Positions 1-6,452 of a DNA stretch of 52,268 nt are shown in pieces (position 1 is the first letter of the stretch; the number at the start of each line of letters is the position of its first letter). The notes under the pieces were generated by a model. It was not told the DNA's origin. It was given only the letters and a program-made list of their open reading frames with translations, and searched no databases. Made by a program: the position numbers and the translations under genes. Source of the DNA: CAZDSS01 sp964508185 (GTDB lineage Bacteria; Pseudomonadota; Alphaproteobacteria; Sphingomonadales; Govanellaceae); the NCBI GenBank assembly GCA_964508185.1, contig CAZDSS010000006.1:1-52268 (forward strand), given 5' to 3'.

Positions 1-512
1 TCCGGCGGCTCTTCAAGCGTCTTCAACAGCGCGTTGAAGGCGTTGCGCGTCAGCATGTGCACTTCGTCGATGATGTAGACCTTGTAGCGCGCCGAGACCG
101 GGCTGTAGCGCACGCCGTCGATGATCTCGCGGATGTCGTCGACGCCGGTGCGGCTCGCTGCGTCCATCTCGAGGACGTCCACATGGCGCGATTCGGCGAT
201 GGCCCGGCAGGGGTCGCAGACGCCGCAGGGATCGACCGTGGGGCCGCCCTTGCCGTCGGGCCCAATGCAGTTGAGGGCGCGGGCGATCAGTCGCGCGGTC
301 GAGGTCTTGCCGATGCCGCGCACGCCGGTGAGCACGAAGGCATGGGCGAGCCTGCCGCTTTCGATGGCGTTCGAAAGCGTGCGCACCATGGCGTCCTGGC
401 CGATGAGCTCGGAGAATGTGCGGGGGCGGTATTTGCGGGCGAGAACCCGATAGTGACCGGGATTGTCCGGGCCGTTCCCTGCGCTCTGGTCGTTGCCGAT
501 TGCGTCGTTCAT
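1..512 (-). CDS. dnaX: DNA polymerase III subunit gamma/tau, N-terminal part (cut by window edge)
   Basis: Clamp-loader ATPase subunit that loads the beta clamp on DNA. The frame opens at ATG 512 (M-N-D-A-I-G) and runs off the left edge without a stop, so only about 170 residues are present. Visible are the family start Y-R-V-L-A-R-K-Y-R-P-R-T-F, the Walker A loop G-V-R-G-I-G-K-T-S, the zinc-binding cysteines in the D-P-C-G-V-C-D-P-C stretch, D-A-A-S-R-T-G-V-D-D-I-R and the DExx segment I-I-D-E-V-H-M-L. No Shine-Dalgarno precedes this ATG. Instead a 7-codon upstream ORF ends on it (separate entry), which suggests coupled translation. The SRP RNA gene lies just upstream on the same strand, an arrangement seen in many proteobacteria. 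Identity is certain; the exact start is likely. Confidence 0.96.
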   Translation of the reverse strand, partial: MNDAIGNDQSAGNGPDNPGHYRVLARKYRPRTFSELIGQDAMVRTLSNAIESGRLAHAFVLTGVRGIGKTSTARLIARALNCIGPDGKGGPTVDPCGVCDPCRAIAESRHVDVLEMDAASRTGVDDIREIIDGVRYSPVSARYKVYIIDEVHMLTRNAFNALLKTLEEPP

Positions 513-533
513 GGCCCGATTGCGTCACTCATG
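496..533. repeat. About 20-bp imperfect tandem duplication around the dnaX start
   Basis: The segment 496-513 recurs at 516-533 with a 20-bp offset and two mismatches by eye. The duplication carries a second ATG into a different frame upstream of dnaX. This follows directly from the sequence. Confidence 0.7.
509..532 (-). other. Seven-codon upstream ORF coupled to the dnaX start
   Basis: ATG at 532 reads M-S-D-A-I-G-P then TGA, and that TGA overlaps the dnaX ATG as ATGA. Its codons nearly repeat the first codons of dnaX (M-N-D-A-I-G). Both lie in a roughly 20-bp imperfect tandem duplication (496-513 and 516-533). An AGGAG sits about 14 nt upstream of ATG 532, whereas dnaX itself has none. 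It could be a translational-coupling leader or a neutral duplication. Confidence 0.4.
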
Positions 534-576
534 AGGGGAACGCGCTCTCCTGGCGGCGGAATGGACTGGATAATTC

Positions 577-675
577 GGTGGGAGACCGGACATACGACCC
601 AAGCCGGATTCGTTACGGCTGCTTCCTTCCGGACCTGACCGGGTTGGCGAGCGGCTTGCCCGTCGCCGGTCTCCC
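577..675 (-). ncRNA. ffs: Signal recognition particle RNA, small bacterial 4.5S type
   Basis: The RNA core of SRP binds Ffh and targets nascent membrane proteins to FtsY. Read on the minus strand, 640-617 contains the nearly invariant apical motif GGTCAGGTCCGGAAGGAAGC, identical to the Escherichia coli 4.5S core. The predicted ends pair perfectly over ten bases: GGGAGACCGG at 675-666 with CCGGTCTCCC at 589-580, giving a hairpin of about 99 nt with the motif near the tip. A promoter-like pair lies directly upstream. The gene sits between nudC (divergent) and dnaX (same direction). The exact 5' and 3' ends are inferred from the terminal helix. Confidence 0.93.
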
Positions 676-680
676 GGGCC

Positions 681-711
681 AGTATATGGGGCATTTTGCC
701 CCCCGGCGCAA
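681..711 (-). promoter_or_regulatory. Probable promoter of the SRP RNA gene
   Basis: On the minus strand TTGCGC (711-706) and TATACT (686-681) are separated by 19 bp. Initiation 7 nt after the -10 box would fall at about 674, at the first bases of the terminal helix of the RNA. The spacer is longer than ideal, but the fit to the RNA end supports the call. Confidence 0.5.
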
Positions 712-759
712 GCCTTGGGGGCGGATGCCGCGACAGACACAACCATCAAGGTCCCGCCC

Positions 760-1650
760 ATGGCGCTTGCATTTGCCGGCAATCCCTTGTTCCGCCTCGA
801 ACAGATCCGCCGTGACGACGGCTGGATCCGCAACCGCGCCGAAGCCGCGGACAGCCGCTTTCTCCTTTATTCCGAGCTCAAGCCGCTGGTGCGCGACGGC
901 CGCCTCCACTGGGTCGGGCGCGACGGGGTGCCGCCCGGCCATCGCTTCATGGCGCTTCTGGGGCTCGACGGCGATGTCGCCTGCTTCGCCGTGGACGCCA
1001 ACGGCGCGCCGCCGCCCGATGGGGCGGAATATGTGGAGGCGCGGGCCGCCGCCATGCATCTCTCCGCCGCGGAAAGCGCCGTCATGGGCCAGGGCCGGAG
1101 CCTCATCGACTGGCACGCCCGCCATGGCTTCTGCGCCGTCTGCGGGGCCCCCACCTACGTGATCCGGGGCGGCGGCGCCCGCCGCTGCAGCCGCCCCACC
1201 TGCAATGCGGAGCATTACCCGCGGGTGGATCCCGTGGTCATCATGCTGGCGGTCCATGGCGACAGATGCCTCATGGGCCGCCAGCCCGGCTTTCCCCCGG
1301 GCATGTATTCGGCCCTCGCGGGCTTCATGGAGCCGGGCGAGACCATCGAGGAAGCGGTCATGCGCGAATTCATGGAGGAAGCGGGCCTCCGGGTGCGGAG
1401 CGTCACCTACGCCCTTAGCCAGCCATGGCCCTTCCCGTCGAGCCTGATGATCGGCTGCTTCGCCGCGGCCGATGATGACCGCATCACGGCGGACCAGACC
1501 GAGCTTGAGGATCTGCGCTGGTTCAGCCGACGGGAGGTGGCGGACGCCTTCGCCAACAAGGATCCGTCCCGCCTCATGGTGCCGCCGGACATCGCTGTCG
1601 CCCACCATCTGCTGCGCCGGTGGCTCGAGGGCGAGGGGCCGCAGGACTGA
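760..1650 (+). CDS. nudC: NAD(+) diphosphatase (NudC-type Nudix hydrolase with zinc ribbon)
   Basis: Hydrolyses NAD(H) to NMN(H) and AMP, and in enterobacteria removes NAD caps from RNA. The 296-residue protein has the family order: N-terminal domain, a zinc ribbon with Cys125, Cys128, Cys143 and Cys148, then the Nudix domain. The Nudix box runs from Gly188 to Leu210 (G-F-M-E-P-G-E ... R-E-F-M-E-E-A-G-L). It is followed by S-Q-P-W-P-F-P at 220-226, the signature that separates NudC from other Nudix enzymes. ATG 760 was chosen over the in-frame TTG at 715 because the protein then begins near the conserved N-terminal domain; the ribosome site is weak. The gene is divergent from ffs-dnaX and 54 nt ahead of a DUF1801 gene. 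Confidence 0.93.
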   Translation: MALAFAGNPLFRLEQIRRDDGWIRNRAEAADSRFLLYSELKPLVRDGRLHWVGRDGVPPGHRFMALLGLDGDVACFAVDANGAPPPDGAEYVEARAAAMHLSAAESAVMGQGRSLIDWHARHGFCAVCGAPTYVIRGGGARRCSRPTCNAEHYPRVDPVVIMLAVHGDRCLMGRQPGFPPGMYSALAGFMEPGETIEEAVMREFMEEAGLRVRSVTYALSQPWPFPSSLMIGCFAAADDDRITADQTELEDLRWFSRREVADAFANKDPSRLMVPPDIAVAHHLLRRWLEGEGPQD

Positions 1651-1704
1651 CGCGAAAGGTGCCAGACGTCATCCCGCAACGCTTACCTGCATCAGGAGCC
1701 CCGC

Positions 1705-2112
1705 ATGAGCGACGCACAGCCCGAACTCCTGTCGAGCGGCAATCCCCGGATCCCGAAGGGCGACGGGGACGCCCCGGTCCAGGCCTATATCGCCGCCATG
1801 CCCGGCTGGAAGCAGGCGATCGGCCGCGAGATCGACCGCATGGTGGGGGAAGTCTTTCCGGACGCGCGCAAGGCGGTGAAATGGAACACGCCCCTCTACG
1901 GCAACGCGGACGGCTGGTTCATGGCGATCTATTGCTACAAGCGCCATGTGCAGATCACCTTCATGCGCGGCACGTCCCTGAACCCCATGCCGCCGGTCCC
2001 CTCGCGCACAGAAGGAACGCGCTACCTCAAGATATACGAGGAAGGCTTCGACCGGGCGCAGATGGCCGACTGGATCCGGCAGGCGAGCAGCCTGCCGGGG
2101 GTGAGGTTCTAG
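1705..2112 (+). CDS. DUF1801 domain protein
   Basis: A 135-residue cytosolic protein of the DUF1801 (YdhG-like) family, whose biochemical role is unknown. The family pattern is visible: Y-I-A-A-M-P-G-W-K-Q near residue 30, then the K-W-N-T-P-L-Y-G segment around 60, an aromatic strand F-M-A-I-Y-C-Y-K-R-H-V-Q-I-T-F and a C-terminal helix with Y-L-K-I-Y. AGGAG lies 7 nt before the ATG. It follows nudC by 54 nt and may be cotranscribed, though nothing links the functions. Confidence 0.85.
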   Translation: MSDAQPELLSSGNPRIPKGDGDAPVQAYIAAMPGWKQAIGREIDRMVGEVFPDARKAVKWNTPLYGNADGWFMAIYCYKRHVQITFMRGTSLNPMPPVPSRTEGTRYLKIYEEGFDRAQMADWIRQASSLPGVRF

Positions 2113-2170
2113 TCCGCAGCGCAACCAGGAATTTGTGATCGTGGGCAACTTCCCGACGGCCCGGGACAAT

Positions 2171-2198
2171 TTGAGATTTATACAAAATTCTGTATAAT
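2171..2198 (+). promoter_or_regulatory. Promoter and palindromic operator of the toxin-antitoxin pair
   Basis: TTGAGA (2171-2176) and TATAAT (2193-2198) are 16 bp apart, a good sigma-70-type match. Overlaid on it is a perfect inverted repeat, TTATACA (2178-2184) and TGTATAA (2191-2197) with a 6-bp centre, covering the -10 box. An autorepressing HTH antitoxin would be expected to bind here. Initiation would fall near 2205, one base before the toxin ATG, so the message would be leaderless or almost so. Confidence 0.75.
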
Positions 2199-2205
2199 CC
2201 CTGCC

Positions 2206-2535
2206 ATGAAACCGGTGCGATTCCGGGGCAGCGCCCTGAGCGATCTGCGAGATTTTCCACCGTCGGCCCGTCGCGAGGCCGGCTACCAGCTCGACAGGGT
2301 GCAACATGGATTGGAACCGACCGACTGGAAGCCCATGTCCTCTTTAGGGCGGGGCGTGCAGGAAATCAGGATCCGGGATGAGGCTGGTGCATTTCGCGTG
2401 ATCTATGTCGCCCGGTTCGCAGATGCGGTTTATGTCCTGCACTGCTTCCAGAAGAAGTCTCAGAAGACCTCTCGGGCGGATCTGGAATTGGCCGCCAAAC
2501 GTTATGCCGAACTGGCGAAGGAACTGGACAGATGA
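2206..2535 (+). CDS. HigB-like (Gp49/RelE superfamily) toxin of a type II toxin-antitoxin module
   Basis: The 109-residue protein matches the phage Gp49-like/HigB branch of RelE-fold toxins, which cleave mRNA on the ribosome. Visible features are the N-terminal F-R-G-S-A-L-S-D-L-R-D-F-P helix, the central G-V-Q-E-I-R-I-R-D-E-A-G-A-F-R-V-I-Y strand block, and the C-terminal F-Q-K-K-S-Q-K-T basic strand followed by a helix ending K-R-Y-A-E-L. The order toxin first, antitoxin second is typical of higBA. The next gene starts inside its stop (ATGA overlap). Expression appears to come from the operator-promoter immediately upstream, with no room for a Shine-Dalgarno. mRNA cleavage is family knowledge and not shown here. 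Confidence 0.88.
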   Translation: MKPVRFRGSALSDLRDFPPSARREAGYQLDRVQHGLEPTDWKPMSSLGRGVQEIRIRDEAGAFRVIYVARFADAVYVLHCFQKKSQKTSRADLELAAKRYAELAKELDR

Positions 2536-2813
2536 GCAAGGATGGCTTTGTCAGCGTATGGGACGCCATCGAGGACACGGCGGCCGAGGCGGAAAACATG
2601 AAGCTTCGCTCGATCCTGATGATGGCGATCGAGCGGCATATCCGCGCCAACGGCTGGACGCAGGCCGAGGCGGCGAGACGCCTTGGCGTCACCCAGCCGC
2701 GCGTATCCGACCTGCTGCGCGGGAAAATCGCCCTGTTCGGCCTGGATTCCCTTGTCAACATGGCGACCGCCGCGGGCCTGCGCATCGAAATGCAGATCCG
2801 CGCAGCGGCCTGA
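2532..2813 (+). CDS. XRE-family helix-turn-helix antitoxin
   Basis: A 93-residue partner of the preceding toxin. Residues about 25-80 form an XRE-type helix-turn-helix: helix 2-turn-helix 3 is seen in W-T-Q-A-E-A-A-R-R-L-G-V-T-Q-P-R-V-S-D-L, followed by the L-R-G-K-I hinge. The start overlaps the toxin stop by 4 nt, indicating coupled translation. In this family the protein neutralises the toxin and represses the shared promoter; the palindrome at 2178-2197 is the likely site. It ends 37 bp from the convergent VOC gene. Confidence 0.88.
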   Translation: MSKDGFVSVWDAIEDTAAEAENMKLRSILMMAIERHIRANGWTQAEAARRLGVTQPRVSDLLRGKIALFGLDSLVNMATAAGLRIEMQIRAAA

Positions 2814-2850
2814 ACGCCGCCCCGCCGCGCGGCCGCCTTGGAGGTCCGGC

Positions 2851-3291
2851 CTAAGCGGGAAGCCGCAAGCTGCCGTCGGGGCCAAGTTCGAAGTGGGGGT
2901 TGTGCGCGATCTCCCACACATGGCCGTCGGGATCGGCGAAATAGCCCACATAGCCGCCCCAGAAGGTCTCCGCCGCCGGGGCGATGAGGCGCGCGCCCCC
3001 ATCGAGCGCGCGGGCGAGGACGGCGTCGACCTTCGCCCGCGTCGGCTGATTCTGGGCGAGGGTTATGCCGCCGAAATCGGGGCGCGACGGCGCCTCCGCC
3101 CCGAGGCGCAGATCGGCGCGCAGCATCTTCATGTCATAGAGCGTCAGCACGACGCCGCCGTCCAGCTGATAGAATACGGTGCTGTCCGCGCTTGCCGACG
3201 ACGGGACGAGGCCGAAGGCCGCTTCGTAGAAGGCGCGGCTTCGCGCCATGTCGCCGACGCCCAGGGTGATGAGATGGATGCGTCGCGACAT
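2851..3291 (-). CDS. VOC-family (glyoxalase/bleomycin-resistance fold) protein
   Basis: A 146-residue single-module vicinal-oxygen-chelate protein. It opens with the typical strand I-H-L-I-T-L-G-V-G-D-M, then the R-S-R-A-F-Y-E-A-A-F-G helix, and ends with Y-F-A-D-P-D-G-H-V-W-E-I-A. The final Glu and the first His are candidate metal ligands. The substrate cannot be deduced. A longer frame exists, but ATG 3291 was chosen because AAGGAGG lies 9 nt upstream and the VOC fold begins there. It follows pheA by 22 nt and may be cotranscribed with it. Confidence 0.87.
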   Translation of the reverse strand: MSRRIHLITLGVGDMARSRAFYEAAFGLVPSSASADSTVFYQLDGGVVLTLYDMKMLRADLRLGAEAPSRPDFGGITLAQNQPTRAKVDAVLARALDGGARLIAPAAETFWGGYVGYFADPDGHVWEIAHNPHFELGPDGSLRLPA

Positions 3292-3313
3292 GGGCCTCGC
3301 CTCCTTGATTACC

Positions 3314-4177
3314 TCATGGATTGCGCCGGAACGGGTGGGCGGGATAGGTCCCGAACACATGGATGCGGTGGGTGAAGAAGCCCAGTTCCTCCATGGCGAG
3401 CTGCACGCGGCGTTCGGAGGGGTGACCCTCGATCTCCGCATAGAACTGGGTCGCCGCGAACCTGCCCCCGATCTGGTAGCTTTCGAGCTTCGTCATGTTG
3501 ATGCCGTTGGTGGCGAAGCCGCCGAGCGCCTTGTAGAGCGCCGCCGGCACGTTGCGCACCTCGAACATGAAGCTCATCATGGTCGGGCCGTCCTGGGGAT
3601 CGGGTGTGACTGGCTCCCGCGACATGATGACGAAGCGGGTGGTGTTGTGCTCCGCATCCTCAAGGTCGCTCATGAGGGACTGAAGGCCGTAGATCTCCCC
3701 CGCGAGCGACGAGGCGATGGCCGCATAGGCCGGATTGTTCTGTTCGGCGACCCATTTGGCCGCCCCGGCCGTATCGGCAAAGCTCACCGGCTTGAGGCCG
3801 AGGCTGCGCAGCCGCTCCCGGCATTGGCCGAGGGCCTGGACATGGCTTCTGACCTCGCGCAGGGTCTCGAGCGTCGCGCCCCTGGGGGCGAGCAGGTGAT
3901 GGTTCACCCGCAGGAAATGCTCGCCGACGATATGAAGCTCCGAATCGGGCAGCAGCTGGTGGATGTCGGCGACCCGGCCCGCCACCGAATTCTCGATCGG
4001 AATCATGGCAAGGCGCGCCGCCCCCGTCTCCACCGCCTGGAAGGCGTCCTCGAAGGTGGCGCAGGGCATGGTCTCGAGCCCGGGGAAGACCTGGCGGCAG
4101 GCCAGATTGGAATAGGCGCCGGGCTCGCCCTGGAATGCAATCTTGTCGCCCGCCTTCAGCTCGATCAAAGCCGCCAT
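3314..4177 (-). CDS. pheA: Prephenate dehydratase
   Basis: Converts prephenate to phenylpyruvate in phenylalanine synthesis. The 287-residue protein is the monofunctional form without a chorismate mutase domain. The catalytic domain shows I-A-F-Q-G-E-P-G-A-Y-S at 13-23, I-P-I-E-N-S-V-A-G-R near 60-69 and the H-N-T-T-R-F motif carrying the catalytic Thr. The C-terminal third is an ACT domain for phenylalanine feedback (M-S-F-M-F-E-V-R, then T-K-L-E-S-Y and F-Y-A-E-I-E-G). The start has GAGGG 9 nt upstream. A cytochrome c gene diverges about 230 bp away, a neighbour often met in alphaproteobacteria. Confidence 0.95.
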   Translation of the reverse strand: MAALIELKAGDKIAFQGEPGAYSNLACRQVFPGLETMPCATFEDAFQAVETGAARLAMIPIENSVAGRVADIHQLLPDSELHIVGEHFLRVNHHLLAPRGATLETLREVRSHVQALGQCRERLRSLGLKPVSFADTAGAAKWVAEQNNPAYAAIASSLAGEIYGLQSLMSDLEDAEHNTTRFVIMSREPVTPDPQDGPTMMSFMFEVRNVPAALYKALGGFATNGINMTKLESYQIGGRFAATQFYAEIEGHPSERRVQLAMEELGFFTHRIHVFGTYPAHPFRRNP

Positions 4178-4404
4178 GGTGAAGAGACCCTCGGGAAAAT
4201 CCGCTCCCGGAGAATGCCGCCGGGATCACATTCTTGAAAGGCGCGCAGTATCCATGCCGTCCCGCGACCTGTCAACGCGGGCAGAAAGCGCAATCAAACC
4301 CGAAAAGGCGTGTGAAAAGCGCCGCCTTGACGCTTGTCCTTTGGGGCAAAGGCGAGTAAAAGGGCGATGATTTGAGACCTTTGGCAGTCAGCGGGGGAAG
4401 AGTT

Positions 4405-5040
4405 TTGGACTCCTTTGAATGGAATAAAATCGCTGGTGGCGTGATCGCGAGCGTGCTCGTGGTAATGGGGATCAACACCTTCGGCCACAGCCTGTTCCCT
4501 GAAACCGAGCTGGAACAGAACGCCTATGTGGTCGAGGGCGTGGAGGAAGAAGCGGTGGCGGACGCCGACGGCGGCGGCGCCGAGGAGCAGGGCCCCTCGC
4601 TGGCCGTCCTGCTGAACGCCGCCAACCCCGCGGATGGCGAAAAGCTGTTCCGCCGTTGCGCGGCCTGCCACAGCGCGGAATCGGGCGACGGTCATCGCAC
4701 CGGCCCCAACCTTTACAACACGGTGGGTCATGAAGTGGGCGGCCATGCCGGCTTCAACTATTCGGCGGCCCTGAAGGATTTCCCGGGCACCTGGACCTTC
4801 GAAAATCTCGACAAGTACCTGGCCGATCCCAAGGCCTTCATCCCCGGCACCAAGATGGTCTTCGCCGGCCTGAAGAAGGCCGCGGACCGCGCCGCCGTGA
4901 TCGCCTATCTGAATACCAAGATGGACAATCCCCTGCCCTTCCCCGAACCGGCGGAAGAAGCGGCCGAGGAGGAGACCGTCCCCGCTCCCGCCGCCGACAG
5001 CGAAGGCGATCAGGAGCTCGAGGTCGAGGAACAGCAGTAA
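4405..5040 (+). CDS. Membrane-anchored class I cytochrome c (CycM-like)
   Basis: Electron carrier anchored in the inner membrane with its haem domain in the periplasm; relatives link the bc1 complex to terminal oxidase. The 211-residue protein starts M-D-S-F-E-W-N-K-I-A-G, the standard opening of this alphaproteobacterial family, followed by an uncleaved membrane helix (about 8-25). The haem site is C-A-A-C-H (85-89) and the distal Met ligand lies in G-T-K-M-V-F-A-G-L. The start is TTG 4405, not TTG 4372, because GGGGGAAG sits just upstream and the family N-terminus begins there. The last 40 residues form an acidic Glu/Pro/Ala tail. A hairpin terminator follows. Confidence 0.9.
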   Translation: MDSFEWNKIAGGVIASVLVVMGINTFGHSLFPETELEQNAYVVEGVEEEAVADADGGGAEEQGPSLAVLLNAANPADGEKLFRRCAACHSAESGDGHRTGPNLYNTVGHEVGGHAGFNYSAALKDFPGTWTFENLDKYLADPKAFIPGTKMVFAGLKKAADRAAVIAYLNTKMDNPLPFPEPAEEAAEEETVPAPAADSEGDQELEVEEQQ

Positions 5041-5066
5041 GCCGCAGGCTTCGGCACAAGATCATG

Positions 5067-5095
5067 AAAAAGGCGGGATCATGTCCCGCCTTTTT
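5067..5095. terminator. Bidirectional rho-independent terminator between cytochrome c and the NlpC gene
   Basis: GGCGGGA (5072-5078) pairs with TCCCGCC (5084-5090) across a five-base loop. The stem is flanked by A5 on the left and T6 on the right, so it can terminate both converging genes. The right arm touches the stop codon of the minus-strand NlpC gene. Confidence 0.88.
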
Positions 5096-5961
5096 TATTG
5101 CCGGGGTAACCGGCGGCGCGCGGTGACTGGGGGCTTGCCCGGCGCGAGACCCCGAGCGACGATTTCGATCACCGCATCCAGCGGATCGACGGTCACCGCC
5201 ATGTGGGTGGCGTTGGCATGGAGAAGGCGGGCGTCGTCCACCATGATCCCCACATGGCCGGGGAAGAAGACGATGTCGCCCCGCGCGAGCCGCACATCCT
5301 CGGACAGCAATCGCCCGACGCTTGCTGCCTGCTGGTCGGAATCGCGGGGGCACGGGATCCCGGCCGCAAGCAGCGCCTGCTGCACGAGGCCGGAGCAATC
5401 GATCCCGGCGACCGTCCGCCCGCCCCAGAGATAGGGCGCGCCAAGGAAGCTTTCGGCAACTGCAAGGGGATCGGCAGGAGGGGCGTCGAGCGGCCGGAGA
5501 TGGGCCGCGTAAACGAAGCCGCCCCCGTTGACGGGCGCGAAACCCTTGACCGGCTCGCCCTCAACCCTCACCCGGCTTCCGAGATAAAGGGGCATCACGG
5601 GCGGCGTCTTGAGGTCCGGCGCCGGATAGATGTGGGTCGCGAGCCGGGCGACCATATGGGTCGCAGGCATGCCCGCCGGCGCCAGGCAATCCGCGGGAAT
5701 GTAGCCCACATAGCCGTCATGCGCGGCCTGACCCCAGGCCCAGCCGTCGGCGCAGTCATATACGGTGAAGCCTTCGCCGAACAGAAGTTCGGAGGTCCGG
5801 GACGCCGCCGGATCGGGCCGCCCCTTCATGGCGGCGCGGGATGCGGCGATGGTCATCGCTTGTCCTTCCGCATAGCGCGGGGCGGAGACTTGCCCCCGCA
5901 GATGCGCCGCGGCGAGATCGGCGCGCACGGGCGTGATGCGCGGGTCGAAGGATGCGGTCAT
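5095..5961 (-). CDS. NlpC/P60-family peptidase with SH3-like domains
   Basis: A 288-residue likely gamma-D-glutamyl-diamino-acid endopeptidase acting on murein peptides. Residues about 50-155 hold two SH3-like segments (S-E-L-L-F-G-E-G-F, D-G-Y-V-G-Y-I-P). The NlpC/P60 domain follows: Y-L-W-G-G-R, the catalytic Cys189 in G-I-D-C-S-G-L-V-Q, His236 in G-H-V-G-I-M and a third polar residue near His248. No signal peptide is seen, so it may act on recycled cytosolic muropeptides. Its start overlaps the MarR stop by 4 nt, third in a leucyl aminopeptidase-MarR-NlpC operon, which would fit peptide turnover. Confidence 0.88.
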   Translation of the reverse strand: MTASFDPRITPVRADLAAAHLRGQVSAPRYAEGQAMTIAASRAAMKGRPDPAASRTSELLFGEGFTVYDCADGWAWGQAAHDGYVGYIPADCLAPAGMPATHMVARLATHIYPAPDLKTPPVMPLYLGSRVRVEGEPVKGFAPVNGGGFVYAAHLRPLDAPPADPLAVAESFLGAPYLWGGRTVAGIDCSGLVQQALLAAGIPCPRDSDQQAASVGRLLSEDVRLARGDIVFFPGHVGIMVDDARLLHANATHMAVTVDPLDAVIEIVARGLAPGKPPVTARRRLPRQ

Positions 5962-6452
5962 TGGGCGGCGCCTGCGCCGGGGAGAGCGGAGGGCGGCGGC
6001 AGATCCGCGCTCGCCGCGGCGACGCCCGCCGCGAAGTCGCTGAGGTATACGGCGCCCTTCACCGTGCGCTGGACGAGCACGTTGCGCCGGTCGGCCTCGT
6101 CACGGCGGCGGCGCACATAGCCGAGGCGCGACAGGCTGTCGAGGGCGCGGGTGACCACGGGCTTGGACAGACCCAGGGCAGCGGCGAGACCCCGCACCGT
6201 ATGCGGCGGCGGCGCGAGATAGACATGGAGAAAGACGGCGAGCTGCCGGGTGGTCATGTCCGGTCCGCGATGGCGCACCGTCTCCGCCAGCACCCGCCGC
6301 CACAGCTCAAGTGCGGCGGCGCCGCGCAGGTCGCCCGTCCCCTTCTCGGCAGTTTCAGCGATAGCGATCCTCCAGCATCCGATAGATGGTCCGCAGTCCC
6401 TGCGCCTCGCCGCCCGCGGGGCGGCCCGGCCGCCCGCTGCGGTTCCAGGCAT
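5958..6452 (-). CDS. MarR-family transcriptional regulator (start uncertain)
   Basis: A winged-helix regulator. The core is clear: L-W-R-R-V-L helix, T-T-R-Q-L-A-V-F-L, then the recognition region T-V-R-G-L-A-A-A-L-G-L-S-K-P-V-V-T-R and the wing R-R-R-R-D-E-A-D-R-R-N-V-L. The frame opens at ATG 6452, overlapping the end of the aminopeptidase gene by about 98 bp. The next usable in-frame start, GTG 6293, would trim the first helix. The first 30 residues from 6452 look unlike any MarR protein, so an unusual start between them is possible. The gene is coupled to the NlpC gene downstream. Target and ligand are unknown. Confidence 0.78.
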   Translation of the reverse strand: MPGTAAGGRAAPRAARRRDCGPSIGCWRIAIAETAEKGTGDLRGAAALELWRRVLAETVRHRGPDMTTRQLAVFLHVYLAPPPHTVRGLAAALGLSKPVVTRALDSLSRLGYVRRRRDEADRRNVLVQRTVKGAVYLSDFAAGVAAASADLPPPSALPGAGAAQ

